This document shows positions 1 through 11,935 of a stretch of DNA of 64,000 nucleotides, one piece after another (position 1 is the stretch's first letter; every line of letters starts with the position of its first letter). Location: positions 124,001 to 188,000 of the forward strand of contig JALLLS010000035.1 of NCBI GenBank assembly GCA_025094145.1, read 5' to 3'. Under the pieces are notes generated by a model. That model was given only the letters and a program-made list of their open reading frames with translations, made no database searches and was not told the DNA's origin. The translations under genes were made by a program, and so were the position numbers. Source of the DNA: Spinellus fusiger (lineage: Eukaryota > Mucoromycota > Mucoromycetes > Mucorales > Phycomycetaceae).

Positions 1-229
1 TCATTTATTGAACACAGTTATTTATTGAGCTTTTGAATGGTAACAAAATAGGTGTCTGTATTTATTGATGCACATTTCTTACTATAACACTCCCTGATAG
101 TGTTTAAAATAGTTTAAAAATTTAGTGCTATGAATCGAGAGGTAAAAAAATGTGCTTAGAATAATACAATCTATATTTATCAAAGTTACAAATGTCTAAG
201 GAGTTGCTAACTTGTATAGTTTTTTCTTC

Positions 230-842
230 TGAGTATCAGGAGTGACTTATCTTCTATCTAATGCTTGTACTAAGGTGGTACTCTTTGAGCAACGAGTGTC
301 CAGCACCTGTCTTTGTGCCCCCACTCATTTAGGGTACAGCATTGCTCGCCACTCTGGCTCAAGCATTGCTACGTCCCGTCTATCCAACATTGCCTTTGAG
401 AAGCTCCTGGCAGACCTCAAGGCCAAGGCCACAGTCACCAGCCCTTCCTCCACCCTTGAAAAAGAAGTCCTCCAGGCATATGAGTCTGACTCAGCCATGG
501 AAGGAGTTGAGGGAGACAATCAACACACCCAATAAGACTTATAAATAGACCAATCTTTGGTCTATTGAAAGCCTGTAGGATTAGGCCCAAACTAATGTCT
601 ATGTTTGCATTGTCATTTTCTCCCATCTCTCATATTTCTCTTCACTTTTTTTCCCTCATTTTGAGGTTTTATATACTCTTATCTTTTTGTTTCTTTTTTT
701 CTTGCATTTTTTTTCCACTTTTGTATTTGAAGTGTTTATATGAATATCTTAATTTTTCAAACGATCTCACAGGGTGGCTAATATGCCCAATGCACAAATA
801 GCAACCAACACCCAAAAATAAAAATAAATACTTTAAACTGTA
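230..842 (+). mobile_element. ORF1-only half-LINE, copy 1 (5' truncated)
   Basis: The open frame 242-535 encodes the C-terminal part of a LINE ORF1 protein. It matches residue for residue, with scattered changes, the minus-strand frame at 56955-57281 (shared stretches: FEQRVS, HLGYSIA, AFEKLLA, LEKEVLQAYESDSAMEGVEG). After the stop comes a T-rich 3' region ending in ACACCCAAAAATAAAAATAA and then CTTTAAACTGTA at 842. The last ~190 bases also close the RT-bearing LINE at 6711-10035. No reverse transcriptase lies between ORF1 and the tail. The 5' limit is approximate because similarity to the other copy fades around 230-270. ORF1 proteins of this kind bind RNA in the LINE ribonucleoprotein; that role is from family knowledge. 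Confidence 0.7.
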
Positions 843-3800
843 CTAATGTGGTGTAGCATAGTGAATCCTTATCGGAACCGAAGCTGTCATTATTTATTTC
901 CAACATTACCTAAATTCAAGTAAAAAATTTTCATGATAAAGATTCAAATCAATTGATGGTGCCTTCTGATTCAGATGTAGTATCTTAACATTTTCATATA
1001 AAAACATTAATAATGTGTCTTTTATTAATCATTCTATAATCATCTGCTAATTCATTATTAGTAGATAGGTAGATAATAAATGGATCCTTTAAATTAATTT
1101 AGACTTGGCTGATAGTCTTCATAAATTCATATACTCTTCCTACACAACTACACCATAGTGTGAGATATAACTGAATGTGGAATGTATCACCCTTATTTTT
1201 GCTCAAAGTGAATCAGTCTGATTGAATGGACGCTTAGCTTTTTATTTTACTTCTATAGTAAAATAAAATAAAATGATACTTTGCTATACCTGGACAAGAG
1301 CACTATTAGTGGCCCAGTGATACTTTATAGAACAATTTTATTATATAGAGACCCAATAATAGTAGTAGTGATAACAACACTATAGCATAGGAGAAACAAT
1401 TTACTAATTCTGGGTGATATTCATAACTATATTTTAGGGTAACAAATGTTAAATAATGTATAGGCAGCCTTGGCATTATTTTTGTACTCAATCAACCTTA
1501 GAACTTGATGTTTCTCATCTTATTGTGTGACAAGTGAGTGTTAAGAATACTAAACGAATATTCATTACAAGCGTACGCTCATGTATATGGTTCATTGCAG
1601 AATGTTCGACACTTCCTATAGTCACTTTTCTCTACAGTACATATGTTCAAACTAAGAACTATCGGTAGTAAGGCAGTCCAAAAGAATCGCTGTATAATAT
1701 GTTTATTATATTTATTCTTCTGATATAAAAAGTGAATCTAAATAAGTAGATAAGCATTATAATTCATTTAGGTGTTCTCGATTAAAATCCTCAAGAAAAA
1801 TATGAGTTCTCCAGTTAAAATAAATAAGATAAATATACATAAAAAAGAAAATCAATCAATCAAACTTCATTAATCATTTTTAAATAGGGAGCTACAAATT
1901 AGAAAAAGAAACCTCTAGACATTCAAAAGGATTTTATACTTTGTCCATACAAATACAATTCGTATAAAAATACGGCAGACTGTATTTGCCTCATAAAAAA
2001 AACTGTTTGGATTTGAATTTAGGCAACTCAATGCTAAACTGTTAAACTACTTTTGCATGAGAATTAATAACTAAACCCTGTGTGAATTTTGGGATGTGGC
2101 AAACAAGGAAGAGTCAAGGAAGAGAAAAAAAAATGCCAAACTCACAAAACATAGCCACAGAGGAATTTAATTTTCTCATTCTTAATGGTTTAATTTAAAC
2201 TCACGTCTTTTTATCAGCTAGTTCTATTGATATTGAAAATGCAAGTATAAGTGATGATGATATTAATGAAGATAATATAATAGCTCTCAAGCAATGCAGA
2301 AATAGTCTCTAGGGTATAGCTTCAAAATATTCTAATGTACCAAGAAAAGGTTCAGGAAGTTATCATGAGAGAAAGCTAATCTAGGACAGAGAGTCCTTTG
2401 AAAAATGAAAACTAATACAAGATGTCGAAAAACACTATCAAACGGGTTAATTAGGTGTTTAATTCTGACTTATTGTATAAGTCTCTCTCATATGTCAGTG
2501 ATATATTAACATTATTAAAAGCAATAGAGATGTAATAGAATTTGATGAAATCTACTTTTATAATGTTATGACTATAGGTTTATTATAAATATCTCGAATT
2601 TAATGAAGATACATATCCGAGATCAATTGAAGATAAATACATACTTTATGAAGAGATAAAGAATTCATTTATTATTTCTATAATCTTTGGTGTAGTAACC
2701 AAAGTTAATATGTAAATAATAACTTGTATTGCATTTCAAGTTTATAAATGAGTAACAAAAGTATAACAGACACTTAATATTTGTGTTATGCTCAGCAATA
2801 CTCTAATTAGGACATATAGATTGATCTTGTTAATGATAGACACTACTAGGCAAGCATGAGATTCTTCACAAATTTCAGTCTAAAAAACATGTCTCTCTCT
2901 CTTTCTCGAGTTGTCTTAACGCTTTCATGATATCATTGCTAGATGTAACTCAAAGTTAATGTATGTTATAGTATGCCAGACTAAATTCAATTATTTTATT
3001 CCTTATTTGTATTCTTGATCAGCTTATCATAGCTGTTTAATGTAAGCACTTATATTCTGACTACCAGAAAAAGGTAATGGGTAATTGTTTTTAAAATGTA
3101 TTGTCTTAGGATTTTTAGGCCAAGGGTATATGGAATATTAAAATATGTAGTTAAATCCTAATCTTTATTATTTCAAATGTTCTTTTATACATTTCTTCTA
3201 CTAATATTAGCTTCAGACGTACACTATCGAATGTTTTGAGCTGTTATTATCCCTTGTAATTCAATAGTATTTATCTCTTAGTTTGGTAACCATTGAGTTT
3301 TATTTCCCAAAAAGTGTTACGATTCCAATTATAGAAATATCTTTCACAACAAACACAATTACACTTCTATCCCATAAAGCATGTACAGCTGTTCTACTCT
3401 CAGGTGTGTTTAACTAAATATGGTACTATGTATGCACCATAAATATTATGTAATAGATACTTGTATCATTGTAAGTCTTATCTATATTCTTACATTGGAC
3501 TTTGACTCGACAGAAGCACTCTTCTTTTGTTTACTAATGCTACATAGTGACAATGTATAAACAGTTTACTTTTAGTAATATTGATGGATCCGACTCAAGT
3601 CAATAGTATTAGACTTAGTAAAGAATATAAGAATAGTACCATCTTATTGTACAGCTTCAGAAGATGACGGAAAAGGCATTATCAGCCAATGCTAACTCTG
3701 ATACTGATGGGGCCATTACAAATAAGTCAGATGTGCAAGTTGTTTGGAAATAACCAATAGTGGTTTTCATTATTATAACACCTCAAGGTCAATAGTACAC

Positions 3801-4767
3801 AAGTGTAGCTTCAATAGATTTGTATCTCTAAGAGATATGTATAACCATTAGATATTGTAGAATGGTGACGATTATTGGGTTGTTGCCATGTATTTTGTTT
3901 ATTGTGATTTTGCAATTGGATAGTGATTTTGCCTTTGATTTCAGCTAAGAAGTCTTTAGTATTACTACAAGAGTCTTGTTTGTGTTTATACCTTTTCATT
4001 TTATTCTATATTCCACAAATTCTTATATCTCTATACTGTTGCCTATCTTTTGGTGACGAGATAATACCTTTCCTCTCACTAAAATTCCTTTTATTGTTTT
4101 TCATTTCCCTACTGCAAAGTGTCTTGTTAAATTCATGATCGAATAAATTCTTTCAAGAATTGTATTTATACTCTAGATTTATTTATACCAAATATGGAGC
4201 TGGGCGCAGTGGCTGGCTCTTTTGCACCTTGCTTTATAAACAGTATTACCACTTTCAGTATTTTTATTTAATAATTCAAATAGAGTTCTTATTCATAATA
4301 ATATCCTAGGAAGAATAAGAAAAGAACAACAGACCATTGATTATTGTTAATTGATAGAATTTAGAGAAGAGTTTTAGTTTACTGATTCAACATAAAGCGC
4401 AAATTTAAGCTACCTGAATAAATAAGTACAGTATCTATTCTAGTCTTAGTGGAGAGTCCAAGGTGTCACATGTACGTGTCATGTATAACATTGTGTAAGA
4501 TATCTACACTGACCATTAGAGACTTTCCCCTGTATTATTACTTAATAAAGATGATGTTGCACTAACATGTTGAGAAAGCATAAAGCTATTTTTATGGTTT
4601 TTATTTCTATATTTATTATAGAATTACTTATTTCCCCTTCTTCTCTTTTCTTCCTCATCGATATTTATCTTATTCTCTATAACCTACAGTATTTCTCCCT
4701 ATTATCACGACCACTTTGCAGATTATTTAACAATCTATTGAATTCATATTAACCACATAGATCCAAT
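843..4767. other. A+T-rich intergenic region
   Basis: No convincing gene is seen across almost 4 kb. Short coding-looking runs occur, for example 3664-3753 (starts MTEKALSAN, 29 codons to a TAA) and around 2220-2310 (acidic, Asp/Glu-rich), but none has a partner exon or a recognisable domain. They could be remains of old genes or transposons. Confidence 0.5.
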
Positions 4768-6347
4768 ATGTACATCTATTATATAATTCACATCATTTCT
4801 CTGTGCTATCTATTGCTTGTAACTGCACAATCATCAGATCAAAGAGAGTTATCACCAAGAAACACTATAAAAGTCTCACTCAAACGCAGTAAAAACAGCC
4901 CATTTTCTACCTTTAAAAGAACAATCCTAGACAAAGAATTGGGAAAACGGGATAGTTTATACAACACCACCTTATATAATCTACAGGGCCGAGAATATTC
5001 TATAAAAGTTGATATTGGAACCCCCCCTCAAACCTTTGATGTTAACTTGGACACTGGAAGGTACACACAAATCAACATGAATTATGCATAAGCAAGGTTA
5101 TATTGAGACTTTCTTTTTATGATATTAGTAGTGAGCTCTGGATTCCTACTTCTGAATGTCCATCTCAAATGTGTCCTTATTCTCGCTTCAATTCATCTCA
5201 GTCATCCACTTTTAAAAATACATCCAAGAATTTTACTATTGAATATGGTGTAGGAACCGCAAATGGCACTTATGTCTATGAAACCGTGACTATCGCAAAT
5301 GCTACTGTAACAAATCAGCTGATTGGACTTGTCAGATCTACACGAAATATTCTTGGCATGACAAAGAATGGAGAGCAGTCAAATGGTATCTTGGGACTTG
5401 GCTACCCCGGATTAAACTCTGTGCGTGGTGCAAAGGGAGATATTCCATTTGCATTTAATCTTTTCAGAAGCAAACTGATACAACAACCTATATTCTCTAT
5501 ATTTCTAAATTCCTTATCTACCTATGGCCCATCTGGAGAAATCACATTTGGCGGAATCGACACCACAAAATACAATGGAAGTATTGCATATTCTCCTGTT
5601 GTAGACTTTCATATTTCTGAAGACTCTACATTAACACCTAATATTGGTGTTGGGAAGAAAGAGGATAATAACGATTATCTTTACTGGTCTGTACCTGGCC
5701 AAGCAATTCGAACAAGCAACGGAGGTTATGTAAACAACATGACAGATCTGCAGCTTTTTGTAGTTGATACTGGAACTACATTGACTTACATGCCAAAAAA
5801 TGTTTTGGATAGCATTATAAACGCCTTGTCTGATAATCCACAGAGTGCTTCATACGATTCTTTCAATAGTATATATCGTGTTGCATGTGATTTTGCTTCA
5901 AGAGCAAGAGCAGAATTTATAGAGATCTATCTATCCACTTCCGTTATATCCAACTCAACACAGCCAGTAAAAATTAACGTACCCATTACAGATCTTATTC
6001 TGCCTATCGATGGAACATCACTACTTAATTCAAAAGCATGCATGTTTGGCATTGCACCTACACTTAAAGACTTTATTGTATCTGCTGATAATACTTGGAT
6101 TCTTGGAGAATCAGTCCTTAGATCAACCTATACAGTGTACGATATGCAGGAGAATCGTATAGGCTTTGTGCCAGCTATTAATACAGACACAAGATTAAGC
6201 GAAACAAGTACACCCAAAGCGAACCTTCCAACATCCACTATTTCTATCAATGGTTATAACTCCGGCTCATCCAAACCTTTGATTCACTATAGTACTTTTA
6301 TTTTAGCAGTATTATTTACAGCAATATTTGTTTATATTCCTATATAA
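4768..6347 (+). CDS. Secreted GPI-type aspartic protease (pepsin family A1)
   Basis: Two exons, 4768-5060 and 5129-6347, are joined across a 68-bp GT-AG intron to give a 503-residue protein. An N-terminal hydrophobic stretch (about residues 4-20) acts as a signal peptide and is followed by a basic propeptide. The mature domain begins near YSIKVDIGTPPQTF. The first catalytic motif DTGS has Asp95, and its Ser codon is split by the intron. The second is VVDTGTTLTYMP with Asp311. The flap region EYGVGTANGTYV and the GILGLGYPG motif are present. The C-terminus is Ser/Thr-rich and ends in a hydrophobic segment (FILAVLFTAIFVYIP), as in GPI-anchored yapsins. It should cleave proteins at the cell surface or outside the cell. 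The start is the only ATG that gives a signal peptide. A paralogue with the same intron position lies at 13794-15322. Confidence 0.93.
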
Positions 6348-6710
6348 TTGTCTCATAGCGCACCATACTATTTATCCATGTACATTTATTATTATTTTAA
6401 TAGTTTATATTTCAGAGACTAAGCTTGCATGATGAACAGTAAACTATTAAAGTTATGACATGGTTGGCTTTTGGATCTATATTGAAACTCTGTTCATTTG
6501 GCTAAAAAGCTATATCGTGAGGCAAATGCTGCTTATTTTCTTTTGGTATAAAAGGCCGATTTATCTTTTTATAGATACTCTGTAATTTAGTGAATAGAAA
6601 CTTATTATTTTAATAGATTATTCATAATAAGATGAATAAAAAAAACTCACATTTTGTATCATTAACAATACGAAAGATTGGCTTGGGTAATTAATCAGAC
6701 AATTGATGTA
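6348..6710. other. Intergenic region after the protease
   Basis: A+T-rich DNA between the protease stop and the 3' tail of the LINE. Nothing recognisable was found. Confidence 0.5.
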
Positions 6711-6793
6711 TACAGTTCAAAGTATTTTTATTTTTGGGTGTGATTTGCTATTTGCGTATTGGGCATATTAGCCACCCTGTGAGATCGTTTGAA

Positions 6794-7022
6794 GAAATGG
6801 GATTGTTGTAAAGGTGAAAGTTTTTCCTCCCATGAAACACACATTGGATAAGGGAGAGAAATCCATCCCTGAATTTACTGAGAAGCTATTGTCGTATAAC
6901 TTAGATCTTTGTAGCATAGACAAAAATATGTATATTCGTAGACCAGAAATCATACAATGAATCTTTGAGAAATCTATTTTTTTAATTTAAACAGACACAC
7001 CTCTTGTTTTCTGGGTTTTTTC
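6794..7022 (+). repeat. Short insert in the LINE tail, also found near 30100-30260
   Basis: Comparing the LINE tail with the copy at 56660-56830 shows continuous tail sequence on both sides of this segment and foreign sequence within it. A diverged copy lies at 30100-30260 in the same orientation (shared words include GGGAGAGAAATCCATC-like and AATTTACTGA). One plus-strand frame is open for about 47 codons here, but the second copy is frameshifted. I cannot name the element. Confidence 0.5.
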
Positions 7023-7266
7023 AACAAGATAAACATATAAAAGCTTCAAATACAAACGTGGAAAAATAAATAAAAAGAAAAAGGAAACAGAGGGACAAGA
7101 GAATATAAAACCTCAAACGAGGGAAAAATAGTAAAAAATGAGTAGAAATGATGGTAATTGATAGTTAAGAATAGACAGCCAAAAAGGCCATATAGTCAAC
7201 AAGGAAACCAGGACACCAAAAAGATAACCGTCATCCTGTGGCGATTCGAAATCCAATGAGGGATAC

Positions 7267-10025
7267 TTAGAGCAACTCGGACAATCCTGAGGACACAAGT
7301 ACAGCAACTACACTAGTAGCTTCTGGCTTTGCTAAACGGGTTAAGAATGAGTGGTAGAGGAGAGATCGGAGGAGAAGTGAGGATACAGCGTCTGTTGCTG
7401 AAGGAGCCCTTTGCACTCTATGGCAGCGTTGGCGTTCCCTCTCAACACACCCATCAGCAGCCTCAATGATCAAGCTACCAGCTGATGGCTCTACCTTAAA
7501 GTCTCGAGTAGACATGGCTCGATCAATGGCTTGCAGCAGTATTAACAAACTGGGCCAAAGATCTCGCCATTTAACAAAAGACTTAACCGTGCGCGGCAGA
7601 AAATTTAGACATTAGTCAATTGGATGAACGTCGTGTGGTGGTGCAGGAACTAGGAAGAACACAAACGTAGAGTGTTCATGATCAACGAATGTGCAAGTGA
7701 GAAAGTGGTTCTGGTTGGCAGATGGGTGGCCACATTGGCAAGGAACTGAAGGTGTTGGTGGTAACCAAGCAATCCTCCATTTTAGTAGACGATGTCTTTC
7801 TTTGCGCGTGCACGGTAGTAGAAGAATTGGATCCCAAACAGGTCTACATAGTCCACGGGCTACCGTCACCAGCGGATTCTTGCCACGTACTAGACTAGTA
7901 ATTTCACTTTGAAGACGTTCAAGATAAGCTACTTTTAATGGATATTTAGGAGGGTTGTGAGCCCGTCCTATTCTTTGAGCATTTTGCCAGAGTACATTGC
8001 CACGTAGCTTAATCCATCTGGCTTTACTCTGGGTGCTTCTAGCTGCGGGACAAGGCACCAGAGGAGGGTGTCTTTAGGAAGGGTAGCTGCGTGTTCAACA
8101 AATTTGGCTTGGAGATAAAGGAAACAAGAGTATATGTTAGGGAGAGCGACTAATTGGGCAACCTGGATCGTTCCAAACCTAGCAGTAGCAGATCTAGCAA
8201 GAAAAAGTCTCAGACAAGCAGACTGACATATTTGTAGCGGGCGGATGCCTAGTCTATTCACATTACAAATAGCCAAACCATACTCAATAATAGGCCGAAC
8301 AAAAACAGTATAAGCTCTTATGACTGCTGTAATCCCAAAGTCATACATGTTTACACCCATTCCTCTCAGTTTTTGCATTACTGAAATTGCCTTGACTTGT
8401 GAGTGTGAAAAAAGTGTGTCTTGGTTAATACTTTGACGTGAAAAGGGGATGCCAAGGTACTTGAAAGTATCACAGGTTGGAAGCTCGTTGCCATAGAGGT
8501 AAAACGGCACATTGGCCGGGGCATTGAGTACTTCACATTTGGAGGGACTCCATTTGTAACCAAGGAGGGTCGAGTGAATTTCGGCAAGTGCCAGCATTCG
8601 ATGTATATCTTCTGGGCAGCCCATAAAAGCCACATCATCAGCATACAGCAAACAATTCACAGGAGCCCAAGTAACAGTGACATGAGACGGACTGTAAGAG
8701 GAATCTGACGACTCAGAAGAGTCATCCAAAACTGTAGAAGTAGGGAAAGGATTGTGAAGGGAATTCTGTAACTCGTCAAGCAATGTGTGAACAGTTGCCT
8801 GTGGGGAAGCAAAAGAAAAAGGATTTAGAGCACAGAGATGAATGGACTGTCCCATGGTAGGTGGGTACATACCAACCAGTATTGGGGATACCGAAGCAAA
8901 CCTCAAGAAACGTGGAAGAGTATCAATGAAAATAGAATAAAGGAATGGAGAAAGAATACTACCCTGTAAGACTCCTCGTTTAGGTGCAATGTCCCGGGAT
9001 GCTACATTTTTCAGAATCACATTCACCACAATGTCATCAAACAAGCTCTGTAGTAGCAAGAGCAACGGCTGAGACACGAAGGGCATCAGCGACTCCCATA
9101 GGACAGAGCGTTCCACACTATCATATGCAGCTTTAATGTCTAGGAAGACGACGACTGGAGGTTTTGGATCTTGCTCTCCTAATCCTTGGGCAGCGTACAA
9201 CCCCATAAGTTTGTGGAGACAGAGGGCCTGGTCTAGAGTTCCACGACGAGCGCAAAATCCACCTTGAGCCATATCCAATGCAGGCATGGTCGAAAGGAGA
9301 TCCCCAGCTATACATCTTTCTAAGAGCTTACGAAACACCAATGTCAAGCTAATAGGCCAATAGTTACTAGGGTCATCCTGCTCTCCTTTGTTTTTGTAAA
9401 TAGGTATCACCTGTGCTGTTCTCCAGGCCACAGGCGTCCACGACCATCTCCAACACAATATGAAGATCTGATGTAACAGAGGCACTAGCACTCGAACTAG
9501 GGGTTTGAGCATTTCTGCTCTAATATGATCAATGCCTGGTGCTTTTCGATTTAGCATCCTTCGAATAGCAGAGTGAATAAAGTCTACGTCCCATGGGACT
9601 GGGTTGTCTTGGAGAATACACTCTTGAAGCCCCTGTCTTTCCGTAGATCTACCAAACACACTCTCTAGGTGGTCAATCATGCGATTGGCAGCATGCCGAG
9701 GGTCCTCTGGAGATGGCAGGGAAATTGGCAAACGTCTCCGCAGCCTCATTCCTTTCACAGCACTTGTCATCTCTGTTAAGCTCTTACGGACTTGATCACA
9801 AAATACATGCCAGGTTTGTCGTTGTACCTTCCTTGTAGCCTATTTCAACGCTACACACGCTTCTTCATATAAGCAGTGGGCTTCAATGCGTTCAAGATCA
9901 TTACCTACCCGTCGTCTATAATGATAAAGTTCTTGACGACGGTCAGCTAACTGTTGTAGATCAGCATTCCAGTAACTTTTCCAAGCTTTTGGATGGGATT
10001 TTGTGCGCCCTACGCTATCATACAT
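7267..10025 (-). pseudogene. LINE 1 ORF2: reverse transcriptase, broken
   Basis: The longest open part is 9770-7968 (600 codons). It holds the RT motifs in order: VIPIYKNKGEQDDPSNYWPI (usually YRPISL), FLDIKAAYDSVERS, GVLQGSILSPFLYS, the catalytic LLYADDVAFMG and YLGIPFS. Upstream, 10025-9840 is the linker (KAWKSYWNADLQQLADRR), separated from the RT by one in-frame TAG near 9839. A frameshift near 8050 leads into 8058-7612 with the zinc-knuckle-like CQCGHPSANQNHFLTC, and an in-frame TAA at 7611-7609 precedes the last part to 7267. The family protein copies LINE RNA into DNA at the target site by target-primed reverse transcription. This copy lacks the endonuclease and carries at least three lesions. 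Confidence 0.9.
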
Positions 10026-10035
10026 TCGTAATGTA

Positions 10036-11370
10036 CAGTTGGAAACAAAATAATTGGCATTTTATATATATATAGAAATCAGATACATTTCATATCTTAC
10101 ATAAGAGACACTTGTAGCAGTCTTCCTTTATTCTTAATAAAAGTATATCCATATTTAATTTATAATGCAACTAACAGACGATCAAAAACCTACTATTGTT
10201 AATTTTCGAAAAGCAAATATGAAAGTAAAAGAAATAGCTGAAAGAACTTGAGTAAAGTTGCAAACAATCTACAATGTTTTAAATCAACAAAAGACAAGAA
10301 GAACTACCAAATGCAAAAGAGGTTCGGGAAGACCCAAAATATTCAATGAAAGAAGAATACGACATATTTTGAAAGTTGTTGGCAAGAATAGACAAATGAC
10401 TTTGAGATAGTTACAGCAATACCCGAAGAATACAGCAAGCACACTGTTAGACGTGTACTGTATAAAGAGGGTATATTTAGCCGAGTATCAACAAAGAAAC
10501 CTTTTCTGGAATGAAACACATCAAGAAAGAAGACTCAAGTTTGCCAAAGAACATCTCCACTGGACTATTGATATGTGGAAAGAGGTTATATGGACTGATA
10601 AAACTAGTTTCAAAATTGGCAAGAACAGTCGAGTGGTTCACGTTTAGCGTAAGGATGGAGAAGCTTACAAAAAATATTGTCTTTCTCCCACATTCAAGAG
10701 TGGAAGATCCTCAGTTATGGTCTGGGGTGCTATTCGTCATGGTGAGAAGTCGAAACTAGTGATGCTTGAGAAGGATAAACAAAAGGCTGTTGATTTTGTC
10801 AAGAAAGTCTATGAAGAGTCATTACTACGTTTCTGTGGTCTAGAGTGCCACTTGATATTGGTGGAAGATAAAGCACCCATTCACAAAAGTATTGTAGCAA
10901 GTGATTGGAAAATGGAGAGAGGAATTGATAGTTTGGAGCGGCCTTCTTAATCACCCGATCTGAACCCCATTGAAAACCTTTGGATGCAGATGAAAGACAA
11001 GGTCCAGGAGAGATGCAACGGTTCTTTCAAGATGGACAATCTCAAAACCATAATTCAAGAAACTTGGGAATCCTTTGAGCCAAAAACATGGAATCCTTTG
11101 ATTGAGACAATGCCAGCACGAATGCAAAAAGTCATCAAGAACAAGGGTAGGAGTACCCATTACTAAATCCATATTTGTAATGGTTTTTTATAAGTAAACG
11201 TAAAAATAAATTACATATAAGTATTCTAGAGCCTTTTTTTAAACATAGTATGGGCTTTATTACAGTAGAAAATACGTTGTATTCCTTTTGATACAGGAAA
11301 AACACTTTATTGATGATATGAAATAAATCGATTTTTTTTTAAATTGCCAATTTTTTTGTCCCTCCCATTG
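10036..11370 (+). mobile_element. Tc1-like transposon, family A copy 1
   Basis: TA target sites flank the element at 10034-10035 and 11371-11372. The ends are related inverted repeats: CAGTTGGAAACAAAATAATT at the left and, at the right, the complement of AATTTTTTTGTCCCTCCCATTG-like sequence. It is 1335 bp long and closely related to 57371-58702. It sits between the truncated end of LINE 1 and a decayed family-B transposase. Confidence 0.88.
10165..11166 (+). pseudogene. Family A Tc1-like transposase, decayed
   Basis: The ATG at 10165 starts MQLTDDQKPTIVNF, the same start as the sister copy at 57498. The frame is broken by TGA (GGG to TGA) near 10250, a small deletion near 10400, TAG in place of TGG near 10647 and TAA in place of CAA near 10948. 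The helix-turn-helix region (KVKEIAERT), ERRLKFAKEHLHWTIDMW, VIWTDKTSF (Asp-Glu changed to Asp-Lys) and SPDLNPIENLW-like C-terminal motifs are still readable. It cannot make an active enzyme. Confidence 0.88.
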
Positions 11371-11372
11371 TA

Positions 11373-11935
11373 TACCAATGTACTTGTTGGAGTTGATTAT
11401 ACCCTTCACTACGATTGATCTCCCAACACCCTCCCCACTATAACGACCTATAACATCACTCCAACACCTTCAAACTTCTTCTTTTCCAAGGTGGTCTTAG
11501 GCTCAAAGGCTCAGCAATACCACCTGATGACTTTGAACCCCTGTCGTAGCTCATCAACTCTACTCTGGACTTATTGGACCAGACAACCTCTTGCCACTGC
11601 TCATGTATCCAACCAATGTGTTCATGGGCCCACTGGAGTTTTTCCGTCATATGTTTATTGGTGAGAACAGGCTTTATCACTGAACTGAATGAGTGAAATT
11701 CCATTTCACCAAGATAATTCATCAAGGTTGGTCTTAATACCATGATGGTCATGGCAGTGTTTATGTTCAGCACCTGGTGAGGGATGGCTGAACGAGTCTA
11801 GAGGCTGGTGTACTTTTTATGCATATCAGATGTCATGATGAATATTTTCATAGTGTTGGATTAGTTAGACATAATAAGAAAAGAAGTGTTATTAAAAAAT
11901 AGAAGAAGTAGTTTATGTTATTGTAATAAAGTTGA
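11373..11935 (-). pseudogene. Family B Tc1-like transposase fragment
   Basis: The minus-strand frame 11773-11456 reads FHSFSSVIKPVLTNKHMTEK then LQWAHEHIGWIHEQWQEVVW and SNKSRVELM, which is the central region of a Tc1 transposase up to the first catalytic Asp (here changed to Asn). It aligns with the minus-strand element at 60361-61686. Only the N-terminal half remains. The cut is at the TA where the family A element sits. Confidence 0.8.

Larger units (their letters stand above)
6711..10035 (-). mobile_element. Non-LTR retrotransposon, LINE family 1 (5' truncated)
   Basis: On the minus strand the order is a linker upstream of the RT (10025-9840), the RT domain, a Cys/His C-terminal domain, and a 3' untranslated tail ending at 6711 with TTTGAACTGTA. 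The endonuclease domain and ORF1 are absent: the copy stops at 10035, exactly where a Tc1-like element begins at 10036. The tail is shared with the copies at 230-842, 56660-59480 and 62813-63403. A ~230-bp foreign segment (6794-7022) interrupts the tail. Confidence 0.9.

Noticed and set aside
565..801. 78-codon Phe/Leu-rich ORF
   Set aside because: It is the T-rich 3' untranslated tail shared by LINE 1 copies, not a protein.
4196..4225. GGGCGCAGTGGCT-like word resembling a tRNA A box or an Alu head
   Set aside because: No B box, no tRNA cloverleaf and no second copy in the window were found.
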